From contig CAILIB010000023.1 in assembly GCA_903834195.1 (NCBI GenBank), forward strand, positions 1 through 42,823: a DNA stretch of 42,823 nucleotides. The letters are read 5' to 3'. The notes under the pieces were generated by a model that was given only the letters and a program-made list of their open reading frames with translations, was not told the DNA's origin and ran no database searches. This stretch comes from an uncultured Candidatus Berkelbacteria bacterium. Its GTDB lineage: Bacteria; Patescibacteriota; UBA1384; CAILIB01. The number at the start of each line of letters is the position of its first letter. Positions within the stretch are counted from its first letter, which is position 1. The position numbers and the translations under genes were made by a program. Of the stretch, positions 26,625 through 35,608 are shown piece after piece.

Positions 26625-27908
26625 ATGTTTGGCTGGGAACTCCCACCATTCAATTCGGGGGGTCTCGGAACGGCAAGTTTAGGTTTAACCCAAGGGTTAG
26701 CCTCTCTTGGCACAGATATCCGTTTCGTCGTCCCAAAACTATTCGGTCCGCTTCCCTATAACCACATGGATGTAGTAAGCGCCGCCGATATCTCTACACC
26801 TGAAGAGGTTGAGAAGTTTTTGAAGATGACATCTACCCAACAGGAACTCGCTACTCGGACTCTAGCGTATGGCAATGTATTGTCTACATCTCTAACTAAA
26901 ACTGTTGGAATAGACGAACGTCGCCAGCTCATTTTAGATGGTGAACAAACCCTCTCTCCCAATCTCCAAGCTAACTGGTATGCACACCAGGCTATGCAAA
27001 TCGCTTCAACTGGAGAATACGACGTTATTCATACACACGACTGGTTCACCTATTACAGTGGTATGGCCGCCCGAAAAGTTGCTCGCTCACGTGGCATGAA
27101 CGCACCATTTATTGCTCAAGTACATGCAACAGAAATTGATCGCTGCGGGTCAAATGGCGATCCAGCAATTCTCGAGATTGAGCAAAAAGGCCTTGCAGCA
27201 GCTGATCATGTCATCGCTGTAAGTCACTACACCAAGGAAGTAGTTCATAAAAACTACAACGTACCTCGGTCAAAAATCTCTGTTGTATATAACGGTGTTC
27301 CAACTCAAAAAGAGCCAAAGCACTTCGATCTACATGAGTTAAAGAAGCGTCACAAGATCGTTCTCTTCATGGGACGAATCACCTATCAAAAAGGCCCAGA
27401 CTACTTTGTGAAGCTTGCTAAAGCTGTAACTGATGTAGATCCTTCTGTTCGATTTGTCATGGTTGGTACAGGAGATATGGAAAAGCGCTGCATTGAAGAA
27501 TCAGCTCGTCTTGGATTAACTGGTAAAATGCTCTTCTCAACTTTCTTACGTGGAGCTGACGTTGACCATGCCTATCAACTTGCCGATCTTTTTGTCATGC
27601 CTTCAGTTTCTGAACCATTTGGCATTGTAGCCCTTGAAGCAATTCAAAATGGCACACCTGCACTTGTCTCAAAGCAGTCTGGAGTTGCTGAAGTATCCGA
27701 ACATCTTATTAAAACAGACTTCTGGGATTTGAACGGAATGCGCAATGCAGTTCTCACAGTGCTCCATAATCAGGATCACGCTGAAAAGCTCAAAAAAGGG
27801 GCGATGAACGATCTCTCTCACCTCTCTTGGACCCACGCTGCTAAAAGTCTCCACAACGTTTACGCTTCTCTTATGCCAGCTGAAATGGCAGTACCAATTT
27901 TCAACTAA
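26625..27908 (+). CDS. Glycosyltransferase, glycogen synthase-like (GT4/GT5, GT-B fold)
   Basis: Retaining glycosyltransferase of 427 residues or slightly more. The N-terminal GWELPPFNSGGLGTASLGLT loop binds the acceptor, and VMPSVSEPFGIVALEAI is the EX7E donor site. It probably extends an alpha-glucan from a nucleotide sugar. The coordinates use the first ATG, but the family N-terminus 'MKVLMFGWE' and the ribosome site point to initiation 12 bases earlier, at an ATC codon at 26613. The next gene is a GH57 enzyme 8 bases on, a pairing known from archaeal and candidate-phylum glycogen loci. Confidence 0.9.
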   Translation: MFGWELPPFNSGGLGTASLGLTQGLASLGTDIRFVVPKLFGPLPYNHMDVVSAADISTPEEVEKFLKMTSTQQELATRTLAYGNVLSTSLTKTVGIDERRQLILDGEQTLSPNLQANWYAHQAMQIASTGEYDVIHTHDWFTYYSGMAARKVARSRGMNAPFIAQVHATEIDRCGSNGDPAILEIEQKGLAAADHVIAVSHYTKEVVHKNYNVPRSKISVVYNGVPTQKEPKHFDLHELKKRHKIVLFMGRITYQKGPDYFVKLAKAVTDVDPSVRFVMVGTGDMEKRCIEESARLGLTGKMLFSTFLRGADVDHAYQLADLFVMPSVSEPFGIVALEAIQNGTPALVSKQSGVAEVSEHLIKTDFWDLNGMRNAVLTVLHNQDHAEKLKKGAMNDLSHLSWTHAAKSLHNVYASLMPAEMAVPIFN

Positions 27909-27916
27909 TATCTTGC

Positions 27917-29155
27917 ATGCCGAGTATTTGTTTTTACTTCCAAGTTCATCAACCGTATCGCATGCGTCCGTATCGTGTATTCGACATCGGCACAGATGAA
28001 ACATATTTTGATGACAAGCTGAACCGCGAAGTGTGTCGCAAGGTTGCAGATAAGTGCTACCTACCGACTAATAAAACAATGCTTGAACTTATAAAAAAGC
28101 ATCCAGGCGCATTTAAAATTAGTTACGCGATTTCTGGTATTACATTAGAACAGTTTGCTGAATACACCCCTGAAGTCCTCGATAGCTTTAAAGCCCTCGC
28201 TGCTACTGGTCAGGTCGAGTTTGTTGCTGAAACCTACTACCATTCACTCTCAGCTTTATTTAATGGAGATGAGTTCCGTTCCCAGGTTAAAAAACATGTT
28301 GATTCTATTAAACATTATTTTGGTGTAACCCCTACTACGTTCCGAAATACCGAGTTAATTTACTCCAACGGTATCGCCGATATGGTTGAAGATATGGGTT
28401 TCAAAACAATGCTTACTGAAGGCCCAGACCACGTACTCGATTGGCGCTCACCAAACTTTGTCTACGAGCCCTGGAACGGTCGCGGCATGAAACTCCTCTT
28501 AAAGAACTTCAAACTTTCTGACGATATTGCGTTTAGGTTCTCTCAGAAATCTTGGAAAGAATGGCCACTTACCACAGAAAAATTCGCCAAATGGGTACAC
28601 TCAATTAATGGGTCTGGCGATACAGTTAATCTCTTCATGGACTATGAAACCTTTGGTGAACACCAGTGGGCTGATACTGGAATTTTCGATTTTCTACGAC
28701 ATCTTCCTGAGGCAATTTGGCAAAACTCTGAGTTTGACTTTGCCCTTCCATCTGAAGTAGCGACCAAATACCCACCAATCGGAAAGGTAGATATTCCCGA
28801 TGCCATTTCCTGGGCTGACCTTGAGCGCGACACATCTGCATGGCTCGGCAATCCACTACAAGACTCAACTATCGAATGGGTATATCGTCTTGGTACTGCA
28901 GTACTTGAAACCGAAGATGAACACCTGATTCACCAGTGGCGTAAATTACAAACTTCCGACCATTTCTATTACATGTGTATGAAACACTGGGAAGATGGCG
29001 ATGTACACAAATACTTCTCTTGTTACGATTCACCACATGAGGCGTACGTTATTATGAATAACGTCCTCACTGATTTAGAGATTAAGCTTGAAGATACACC
29101 TAAGAAAAAGGTTCACGAAGCACCAAAAAAGGTTCCTGTTTCGAGCAAAAAATAG
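27917..29155 (+). CDS. GH57 alpha-glucan-acting enzyme
   Basis: Family GH57 glycoside hydrolase or transferase, 412 residues, TIM-barrel-like. The five conserved regions are seen: FQVHQPYRM, an AETYYHSLSALF stretch, the nucleophile Glu in FRNTELIYSN, and the acid Asp in FMDYETFGEHQW. The family includes alpha-amylase, 4-alpha-glucanotransferase and branching enzyme; length and context allow amylase or branching activity, which cannot be separated by eye. The Lys/Pro-rich tail is disordered. Cotranscribed with the glycosyltransferase. Confidence 0.92.
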   Translation: MPSICFYFQVHQPYRMRPYRVFDIGTDETYFDDKLNREVCRKVADKCYLPTNKTMLELIKKHPGAFKISYAISGITLEQFAEYTPEVLDSFKALAATGQVEFVAETYYHSLSALFNGDEFRSQVKKHVDSIKHYFGVTPTTFRNTELIYSNGIADMVEDMGFKTMLTEGPDHVLDWRSPNFVYEPWNGRGMKLLLKNFKLSDDIAFRFSQKSWKEWPLTTEKFAKWVHSINGSGDTVNLFMDYETFGEHQWADTGIFDFLRHLPEAIWQNSEFDFALPSEVATKYPPIGKVDIPDAISWADLERDTSAWLGNPLQDSTIEWVYRLGTAVLETEDEHLIHQWRKLQTSDHFYYMCMKHWEDGDVHKYFSCYDSPHEAYVIMNNVLTDLEIKLEDTPKKKVHEAPKKVPVSSKK

Positions 29156-29159
29156 AAAA

Positions 29160-29189
29160 GCGGCACGAATGGTTTATTATTCGTACCGC
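29160..29189 (-). terminator. Intrinsic terminator of the lipoprotein gene
   Basis: Stem GCGG-ACGAAT / ATTCGT-CCGC with one mismatch (29160-29170 with 29179-29189), followed on the minus strand by TTTTC and then a TTTTTT run. Confidence 0.85.
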
Positions 29190-29201
29190 CAGTCGAGAGA
29201 G

Positions 29202-30092
29202 CTATTTCGTTCCCTCGAAGAGTTCTGAGTGGTTCTCCCTTATATACGCATATAACGAGCCAAGTGGTTTGAAATTCGCCAGATCGCTGAGCGAATACCC
29301 TGCTCCATATTTATCATCACAGCGCATTTCGCCAGCCTTTTCGAAATCCTTCGCAATCACGTGACCTAAATCATTTCCCTCGTAGTATCGGACAATTGGT
29401 TGGGAACTTTTTCCTGCCCGTTTTCCATGTGAAAAGTACACCGTGTACAGTGTTCCTTTTTGTGAAAGGTTCTTATGCCTATCGACAGTCAGAAACTGCA
29501 CACCCACCTCACAATGCGAATCAAGATTTTCCACTAATAGATTGGTACTTTCAAGATTCACAAGATCATCCACGAAGATATTGATCTGATCCCAGAGTGC
29601 AAGACCAGTTCTCACGTCTACACAGAGCAGCGTACTCTCGTAATTCAGCATAAGCTTTGAAGTGTACGGCACAAACGCGTAATTGAATCCTTGATGCAGA
29701 CTAAGCAAGCCAGAACCAACATGCTTGGAAAAGATTTTCCGGAATAGTACCGGCTTTCCAAGCTCTACCTTTGCCCACGCCAGATCGCCCACTCCGTCTT
29801 TTACGTCAGTAAGACCAACCAGATATTCAGATTGATCATGTAAAACGTAACGTCGAACATCAGAGAGAGATTTCACGTTGCAGCTTGCTTCAACCCACCC
29901 TGTTGACGTCATCAGAAACAGCAATCCACCTTCAGACCAAGCTACGCTTGGTGCGACATAGATAACTGTATTCTTAGACAATCTACCTGAAGGTGTTTCA
30001 TGCCCTTCATTTCCAGTTCCGCACCCACATAAAGCGAGTGCAAAAGCACACACGACGAGTAGAATGCCGGTTCGCAACGTAGCAAACAACAT
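29202..30092 (-). CDS. Putative lipoprotein, unknown function
   Basis: About 296 residues. The N-terminus is a lipoprotein signal: basic start, hydrophobic core (GILLVVCAFALALCGCG) and a lipobox-like ALC. The rest is a soluble exported domain with beta-rich WD/PQQ-like features (LLCVDVRTGLALWDQINIFVDD), which hints at a propeller, but no repeats are clear. I chose the ATG at 30092 since it starts the signal sequence; a TTG at 30164 would add 24 residues. It follows the alkyltransferase-like gene on the same strand. Confidence 0.75.
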   Translation of the reverse strand: MLFATLRTGILLVVCAFALALCGCGTGNEGHETPSGRLSKNTVIYVAPSVAWSEGGLLFLMTSTGWVEASCNVKSLSDVRRYVLHDQSEYLVGLTDVKDGVGDLAWAKVELGKPVLFRKIFSKHVGSGLLSLHQGFNYAFVPYTSKLMLNYESTLLCVDVRTGLALWDQINIFVDDLVNLESTNLLVENLDSHCEVGVQFLTVDRHKNLSQKGTLYTVYFSHGKRAGKSSQPIVRYYEGNDLGHVIAKDFEKAGEMRCDDKYGAGYSLSDLANFKPLGSLYAYIRENHSELFEGTK

Positions 30093-30180
30093 CCCTGTTT
30101 TTCGAATTTTCAACTCGAAGCTCCTTACCGAAAACTTTGCTAATGCAAAGTATGCGATGGCCAATCATAGCATTTTTTTC

Positions 30181-30525
30181 TCAAGTATTCAACCTAAACA
30201 GGTTAACTGAACAGTATAAATCGGCCCATTCATTCCCTTGAACAACAAACCACCCACCAACTTCTGAAATAATGAGACCCTCTTCTTCGAGAAGTCGTGC
30301 TTGCTCAGACTTCGGAATGTGCCGATTCACAATACTAATCTGCCGCTTCATATTTATAACACGCCACCATGGAACCGTAGTTCCTGCCGGAAGTGAACGC
30401 ATTGCCCAACCCACTAAACGGGCTCCATTCTTGAGACCTACCATCCGTCCAACTTGACTATAGCTTGCAACCTTCCCATACGGAATATTGTTTACCACAG
30501 CATATATCTGCTCATACATATTCAT
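30181..30525 (-). CDS. Alkyltransferase-like protein (ATL), DNA alkyl-lesion recognition
   Basis: 114-residue relative of the DNA-binding domain of O6-methylguanine methyltransferases. The helix-turn-helix part (IPYGKVASYSQVGRMVGL) and the Arg finger in GARLVGWAM are present. The active-site PCHRV is replaced by PWWRVIN, so the methyl-accepting cysteine is gone. Known ATLs have PWHR and flag lesions for nucleotide-excision repair; the second Trp here is uncommon. Role inferred from family. Confidence 0.92.
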   Translation of the reverse strand: MNMYEQIYAVVNNIPYGKVASYSQVGRMVGLKNGARLVGWAMRSLPAGTTVPWWRVINMKRQISIVNRHIPKSEQARLLEEEGLIISEVGGWFVVQGNEWADLYCSVNLFRLNT

Positions 30526-30532
30526 AGACCAA

Positions 30533-30561
30533 TTGTATCAGTGATCAAGTTGATGTACAAT
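30533..30561 (+). promoter_or_regulatory. Promoter of the glycogen synthase operon
   Basis: TTGTAT (30533-30538), 17-bp spacer, TACAAT (30556-30561). The leader of about 50 bases ends in AAGGAGG (30607-30613), the best ribosome site in the window. Confidence 0.75.
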
Positions 30562-30617
30562 AAAATCAAACTTTGTTTAACTATTTCAACATTAGTCGCT
30601 TTCCTTAAGGAGGAACC

Positions 30618-30938
30618 ATGTCGATTCTAACCGGCGTTGAGGACAAACGCCATTTCCAAGTAACTGAGGAACAGTCCTTCCGTCTCAATGACGGTGAAGT
30701 ACTACGTAGCCTAGATGACCTCAGCGAGGCCATCAATTTAATCGAACCTGAGCTATTCATGTTTCACGTCAACGCTGAGAAGAACGACTTCGCAGCCTGG
30801 ATTGATAGCGTATTCGGTGAGAGCGACCTTGCACAACAACTACGCGAACACCCTACTCCACTTCGCATGATGGTAAGCATCGAAAAGTTTCTTCGTGGCG
30901 CAGCGCAGCCTGCAGCTCAAGATCAGGCAGCAGCCTAA
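30618..30938 (+). CDS. DUF5752-like small protein
   Basis: 106 residues. The segment FMFHVNAEKNDFAAWIDSVF and the preceding SLDDLSEAI resemble the DUF5752 family, small alpha-helical proteins often found beside alpha-glucan enzymes in archaea and candidate phyla. The tail is Ala/Gln-rich. A very strong ribosome site suggests high expression. It begins an operon with GT3 glycogen synthase (8-base gap), so a regulatory or granule-associated role is plausible. The family assignment is from memory of its motif, not a search. Confidence 0.7.
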   Translation: MSILTGVEDKRHFQVTEEQSFRLNDGEVLRSLDDLSEAINLIEPELFMFHVNAEKNDFAAWIDSVFGESDLAQQLREHPTPLRMMVSIEKFLRGAAQPAAQDQAAA

Positions 30939-30946
30939 CCGATCAC

Positions 30947-32698
30947 ATGACTGAACTGCGTTCCGCCTACCTCATCGAGGCGGCCTGGGAAGTGTGCAAT
31001 AAAGTTGGAGGAATCCACACAGTTATTACCAGCAAACTTTCCCACGCTACTTCAACCTTTGGAGACCGATACCTCCTTGTCGGTCCTTGGTTAGGTGAGC
31101 AGCAACGCGCTGTTTTCCGTGAAGAGACTGCGCCTTCTGACATGGCAGGTGCACTTAAAGCACTTGAGAAACGCGGTGTTACCGCACATTATGGCACTTG
31201 GCTTCTTCCTGAAGAACCAAAAGCTCTCCTTATTGCCTGGGATGGCATGATTGGCGAACTCAACTCTATTAAAGCCGATCTTTGGGAACGATTTAAACTA
31301 GACACACTCGGTACTAATTTCTACGATGTTGACCAACCACTACTCTGGAGTACTGCAGTAGGTGCTTTTGCCCAATCATATGCTGCCAGCGCACCAAACC
31401 AAGTAATTCTTCACGCTCACGAATGGATGACTGGCGCCGCAGTTCTTACTGCAACGCACGAAAATCTCGCCACAGTATTCACCACACACGCAACAGTTCT
31501 TGGCCGAGCCCTTTCTTCACAAGATATTTTCATCTACGACAAGTTAGGTGTTTTTAAACCTGAAGACGAAGCCCATCGGTTGAATGTGCTGGCAAAGCAT
31601 CAAATTGAGCGCCTTTCAGCGCAGAATGCCACCGTATTCACCACAGTAAGTGATATCACCGCCACTGAGGCAGCTGCATTTCTAGGACGCCAAGCTGAGG
31701 TTGTTACTGAAAATGGTATCGACTCTACCCATATCGCAACGTACGACGAATTGGCAATTAGTCGTACTAAAATGCGCCATGTTCTCGACGATTTTATTGC
31801 CGCCTATTTCTTCCCTTCGTACCGTTTTGATATTACAAAAACCCGCTACCAGTTCACCATGGGGCGCAACGAAGTTCATAATAAAGGTGATGATCTCTAC
31901 ATTGAATCCCTCCGTGCGCTCGATGAAAAGATGCGGGCTGAAAAGAGTGATCAAACCGTTGTTGCCTTCATTCTCGTGCCTGCCGATGCCCTCCGTCTTC
32001 GCCCTGAGGTAGCTCTCCAAATGACGGTTGCCCGCCAAATGGATGAAGTTCTGCACCAGTACAGCGCCACGCTACCACGCACACTGTATACTAATTACCT
32101 CGAGCACTCTACGAAGCCACTCGAACTTCCAGCTGAGCTCATTGAACATCTTGAGGAACTGCGTTCCCGACTTCCTCATATCAACCAACCCGCCGTATCT
32201 CCGTATGATATGCGCACCGGTGAAGATACAATGCTCCGCCTTGCTCGTGAAAACGGCTTAGTAAACAGCGCTGAAAATCGAGTTAAAATTGTCTACCTAC
32301 CAATTTACATCGACGGGTTTGATGGTATTTTCAACCTTCCTCTGTACACCATTATTTCAGGATGTGATCTAGGCGTATTTCCTTCCCTGTACGAGCCGTG
32401 GGGCTATACACCAATGGAAAGCATGATGATGGGAGTTCCCGCAATTACCAGTACAGTTGCCGGTTTTGGCCAAGCCATTTCACGCGACAAACTTGAAAAC
32501 GCTGGTGTAAGCGTCTTAAACAGAAGTAAGAATAATCACGACACTGAACTTGCCGCACTAACCAAACTTATCGATGCCGACCGATCTACAAGTAGTCAGC
32601 AGATGAGTGTCCGTCGTTTCAATGCCTACCAAACTGCCCTCCACTTTGGCTGGGACCGTTTGTATGCCCGTTACATCGAAGTGTATAGCCAGCTTTAA
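30947..32698 (+). CDS. Glycogen synthase, GT3 (eukaryote-type)
   Basis: Retaining glucosyltransferase of 583 residues, elongating alpha-1,4-glucan. The N-terminus AAWEVCNKVGGIHTVITSK and the C-terminal SLYEPWGYTPMESMMMGVP with TSTVAGFG are the GT3 signatures, distinct from the bacterial GT5 GlgA. GT3 enzymes usually take UDP-glucose. The eukaryotic phosphorylation tails are absent. Cotranscribed with the DUF5752-like gene and the debranching enzyme, and it lies near a second glycosyltransferase of a different family. Confidence 0.93.
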   Translation: MTELRSAYLIEAAWEVCNKVGGIHTVITSKLSHATSTFGDRYLLVGPWLGEQQRAVFREETAPSDMAGALKALEKRGVTAHYGTWLLPEEPKALLIAWDGMIGELNSIKADLWERFKLDTLGTNFYDVDQPLLWSTAVGAFAQSYAASAPNQVILHAHEWMTGAAVLTATHENLATVFTTHATVLGRALSSQDIFIYDKLGVFKPEDEAHRLNVLAKHQIERLSAQNATVFTTVSDITATEAAAFLGRQAEVVTENGIDSTHIATYDELAISRTKMRHVLDDFIAAYFFPSYRFDITKTRYQFTMGRNEVHNKGDDLYIESLRALDEKMRAEKSDQTVVAFILVPADALRLRPEVALQMTVARQMDEVLHQYSATLPRTLYTNYLEHSTKPLELPAELIEHLEELRSRLPHINQPAVSPYDMRTGEDTMLRLARENGLVNSAENRVKIVYLPIYIDGFDGIFNLPLYTIISGCDLGVFPSLYEPWGYTPMESMMMGVPAITSTVAGFGQAISRDKLENAGVSVLNRSKNNHDTELAALTKLIDADRSTSSQQMSVRRFNAYQTALHFGWDRLYARYIEVYSQL

Positions 32699-32707
32699 GC
32701 CGCCCAA

Positions 32708-34456
32708 ATGCGTATCCGTCACCTTCTCTCTGAGACAAGTGCCCGTCGCGATACCGAGCAAGCCGGCAATTTTTTCCTAAAAAATGAAGGTTCGTTTTTC
32801 ACGATGCGACCTAATCGTAATAGCCGCTATGACGGATGGTTTATTGAAGATACTCGCCCTACCCCAAGCCATTTCACGAAGCTGATTGAGCGAATTACCT
32901 ATGTTAAAGGTGATGACAACGTCTCTCCAGACCCAGTTGGTATTACCATTGCTGATCATGCGGCTTTTTGGGAGTACGGCGACGGAGCCAAACTCGGGTT
33001 CCAACTTGCACCCGATCACCTCGGCATGCAGATTCGTGCCTCTCGCCCGTTTACCCTACAAATTACGCTTGATATCCGGGATATGTACAAGATTCCTGAG
33101 TTTGGTCGTGATTACCAGATTAGTCGAGTTGCCGGTGCAGTTGTCGTAAAGTACACCGACAGTATTTTGAGCCAACCGATCTATCTCCATATTTCATCCA
33201 ACGATTACATCGAAGTTGAAGGAAGTTGGAGCCAAGTTTCCTATCCGTGGGATGCTGGCCGAAACTCTTCCCCGAGCCAATTGTACGCCTTCAACTTTGG
33301 CCAAGTTACTACCGACACACTTTCTATTGGTGCTGGATACTCACCTGAAGAAGCGCAAGCTGCTGCCCATGCTGCCCGCCGCATTCCCCTCGAAATTGTG
33401 GGCATTGGCATTAGCTATGTTGAAGACGACTTTAACGCTGAAATTCTCTGCGCTAAAGAGAGTACTCGTCGCGCCCTCGGTTGGCTACAGGGGCCTAAAG
33501 GCACATACGCTGGCCTGCCATGGTTCCACCAAACTTGGTCTCGCGATGAACTCATTGCCGCCCTTGGTATGGATGCAGCCGGGCAACGCGAAGTCATTCA
33601 ACGCTACATTTCAAACCCATTACAAAACGGCGAATTACCAACATTTATTGGCTCTGGTACGTATAGCGCTGATGGAATTGGCTGGCTCTGTCTCCTCTTG
33701 CGCGAACATGGAATTGAACACTTAAGCCAAGCTGGCAAAGATGCCCTCGCTGAATTTTTTCTCACTGCTAAAACAGGTCTATCCGAAGGTCGCACCGGCA
33801 TTCACGGCTTTATTCATTCTGGCCACAACGCCACCTGGATGGATACTATCGGCCGAACTGGTTACCGTATCGATGTCCAGTGTATGTATGCCCTGCTATT
33901 AGAAGTTCTCGGCAAACTGACTGACGAACCTGCTTTTGAAGAAGAGCGATTGGCTTTCCTTGAAAATATCCGAGGCAGCTTTTTCCGCGATGGATACCTC
34001 TGGGACGGCGTTGATGATGCAAGTAAACGACCAAATGTATTCCTCGCCTACCTCCTCCAGCCTGAGCTACTCAGTAGTGAGGACTGGAAGCTCACATTCA
34101 GTGAAGTCATTGCAGTTACTGGAACACCGTGGGGTGGGTTAACCTCGCTTGATCGTAATGATAACGCCTTCCAACCTGAAAGTACGGGTGAAAATAACTT
34201 GAGCTACCACAATGGCGACTCCTGGTTTTTTGTAAATAACTTGGCTGCCGTTGCCCTGCATCGCTGCGATAACCATGTCTACGCACAAACTATTAGCCGC
34301 CTCGTACGCAGTTCAACTGATGAAATTCTTTGGAAGAATATGCTTGGCCAACCCGGTGAAATCGCTTCTGCTGATAGTGGAACGTCGTGGGGGTGTGGTA
34401 TTCAGGCTTTTTCAGCTGGAACCTATCTCTTTTTGTTGGAAGAGTTAGCCAAGTAA
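32708..34456 (+). CDS. Glycogen debranching enzyme, GH133 amylo-alpha-1,6-glucosidase type
   Basis: 582 residues. An N-terminal beta domain (about 1-230) precedes an (alpha/alpha)6 barrel. Barrel motifs include GLPWFHQTWSRDELIAALGM, ATWMDTIGRTGYRIDVQCMY, the ENNLSYHNGDSWFFVNN segment and SWGCGIQAFSAGTYLFLLEE, matching the C-terminal half of eukaryotic debranching enzyme and archaeal homologues. It should cleave alpha-1,6 branch points. Starts 9 bases after the GT3 gene. Confidence 0.9.
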   Translation: MRIRHLLSETSARRDTEQAGNFFLKNEGSFFTMRPNRNSRYDGWFIEDTRPTPSHFTKLIERITYVKGDDNVSPDPVGITIADHAAFWEYGDGAKLGFQLAPDHLGMQIRASRPFTLQITLDIRDMYKIPEFGRDYQISRVAGAVVVKYTDSILSQPIYLHISSNDYIEVEGSWSQVSYPWDAGRNSSPSQLYAFNFGQVTTDTLSIGAGYSPEEAQAAAHAARRIPLEIVGIGISYVEDDFNAEILCAKESTRRALGWLQGPKGTYAGLPWFHQTWSRDELIAALGMDAAGQREVIQRYISNPLQNGELPTFIGSGTYSADGIGWLCLLLREHGIEHLSQAGKDALAEFFLTAKTGLSEGRTGIHGFIHSGHNATWMDTIGRTGYRIDVQCMYALLLEVLGKLTDEPAFEEERLAFLENIRGSFFRDGYLWDGVDDASKRPNVFLAYLLQPELLSSEDWKLTFSEVIAVTGTPWGGLTSLDRNDNAFQPESTGENNLSYHNGDSWFFVNNLAAVALHRCDNHVYAQTISRLVRSSTDEILWKNMLGQPGEIASADSGTSWGCGIQAFSAGTYLFLLEELAK

Positions 34457-34486
34457 TAACTCCCGTAGTCACGTTCAGTTTACAAA

Positions 34487-35047
34487 ATGGCCATTTTTTG
34501 TTACACATTTAGTGTGAACACACTTCATAATCTTGCCCCTTGTAGGGCTATTTTGTACCGTTCCGACCCCCACCTAGCAGACCCTACTCAGGGATGCGGA
34601 TCAGGTCACGCTACCGCCGAACTGCGACTTAATCGCTTCTTGGAAAGGTTGAACACATTCCTTAACGGACGACCCCTTCGCGTCCATCATGCCGGCGGCG
34701 AAAACATCCTGACCAGCATCACTGTCTCAGCGCTCGTGGAACACTTCCCCTCGGTCATTCTTAAGCAAAATGATCAGCTCGGGTTAATCGGCAATTGCGC
34801 CGATGATGTAAAAGGAAAAACAATTGATGCCTTTCTGAATACAGAAAACACAGAAAATCTCACCGACCTTTTCCTTCCATCGCAGCGTGTGCTCGAATAC
34901 ACCCTGAACGACTTGGCAGAAGTACCAGGACCAATCAAAACCAAAGCGGGGGTTGTAAATCAGGGAGAAGCAATCGCTCTTACCTGGATCACAATGGACT
35001 ACCTTTTTCCCTCAGAAACTGGTGACTACACTGTCACCCTTCTATAA
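34487..35047 (+). CDS. Hypothetical protein at the end of the glycogen synthase operon
   Basis: 186 residues, soluble, not recognised. Most sequence is a mixed alpha/beta domain (FLERLNTFLNGRPLRVHHAGGENILTSI is shortened here to its first part, FLERLNTFLNG, and a GGENILTSI segment). The first 25 residues are doubtful: the ATG lies in the palindrome AAAATGGCCATTTT, and later GTG (residue 10) or TTG (residue 23) starts are possible. A strong terminator follows, marking the operon end. Confidence 0.65.
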   Translation: MAIFCYTFSVNTLHNLAPCRAILYRSDPHLADPTQGCGSGHATAELRLNRFLERLNTFLNGRPLRVHHAGGENILTSITVSALVEHFPSVILKQNDQLGLIGNCADDVKGKTIDAFLNTENTENLTDLFLPSQRVLEYTLNDLAEVPGPIKTKAGVVNQGEAIALTWITMDYLFPSETGDYTVTLL

Positions 35048-35053
35048 ATTAAG

Positions 35054-35086
35054 ACGCGCCAGGCTACATCTAGCCCGGCGCGTTTT
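35054..35086. terminator. Bidirectional terminator
   Basis: Stem ACGCGCC/GGCGCGT extended by GGCTA/TAGCC with a CATC loop (35054-35083) and a TTTT tail; on the other strand CTTAATTT follows. It separates convergent units. Confidence 0.9.
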
Positions 35087-35087
35087 G

Positions 35088-35570
35088 CTACTCGCAACTT
35101 CTATTTTGAATATCAGTTTTCGAAGCGTTTACTGCAGCATCAACAGCGGTAAGATTTTTCAAATAAGGCTGGTACTGGTCATCAATCAATTTATCAAGCG
35201 AAGCTTTCTCAGTTGCAATACTTTCAGGAGTGCCAGTAAGCGCAGTTTCGGCAGCTTTATACCCTGCTACTGAACTCTCATACGTGGCAAGCAGATTCTT
35301 CTTTTTACCATCGTAAAACAGCTGCAAATTAGATAAGTCCTTCTGTTTAGTAGCCTCACATACAGCCGGACTTACAGGCTGTGCAACGTCAGCAGCTTGG
35401 ATGGTATTCTGAGGTGAAGCAGTTGTAGTTACCCCGGCGACAGAGTTATCTGAACCATTTCCAGAGTTATTCAAGGCATATTGGGCCAACGGCAAAATGC
35501 ACAGCGCAAAAAGGAAACCGCTAGCGGCAACAACTTTGTGCAGGAACTGTTCTTTCTTGAGGTTTGGCAT
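35088..35570 (-). CDS. Membrane-anchored exported protein, unknown function
   Basis: 160 residues: N-terminal anchor or signal (about 12-31, VVAASGFLFALCILPLAQYA), a Ser/Thr/Gln-rich linker, and a C-terminal helical stretch (about 78-160) with coiled-coil character. Two cysteines (Cys70 and Cys159) bracket the helical domain and could form a disulfide. It lies just downstream of the ABC permease on the same strand and may belong to that operon (38-base gap). Confidence 0.7.
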   Translation of the reverse strand: MPNLKKEQFLHKVVAASGFLFALCILPLAQYALNNSGNGSDNSVAGVTTTASPQNTIQAADVAQPVSPAVCEATKQKDLSNLQLFYDGKKKNLLATYESSVAGYKAAETALTGTPESIATEKASLDKLIDDQYQPYLKNLTAVDAAVNASKTDIQNRSCE

Positions 35571-35608
35571 ACAGATTCATCATACGCCAGCAGCCCTGGC
35601 CATGCAAT

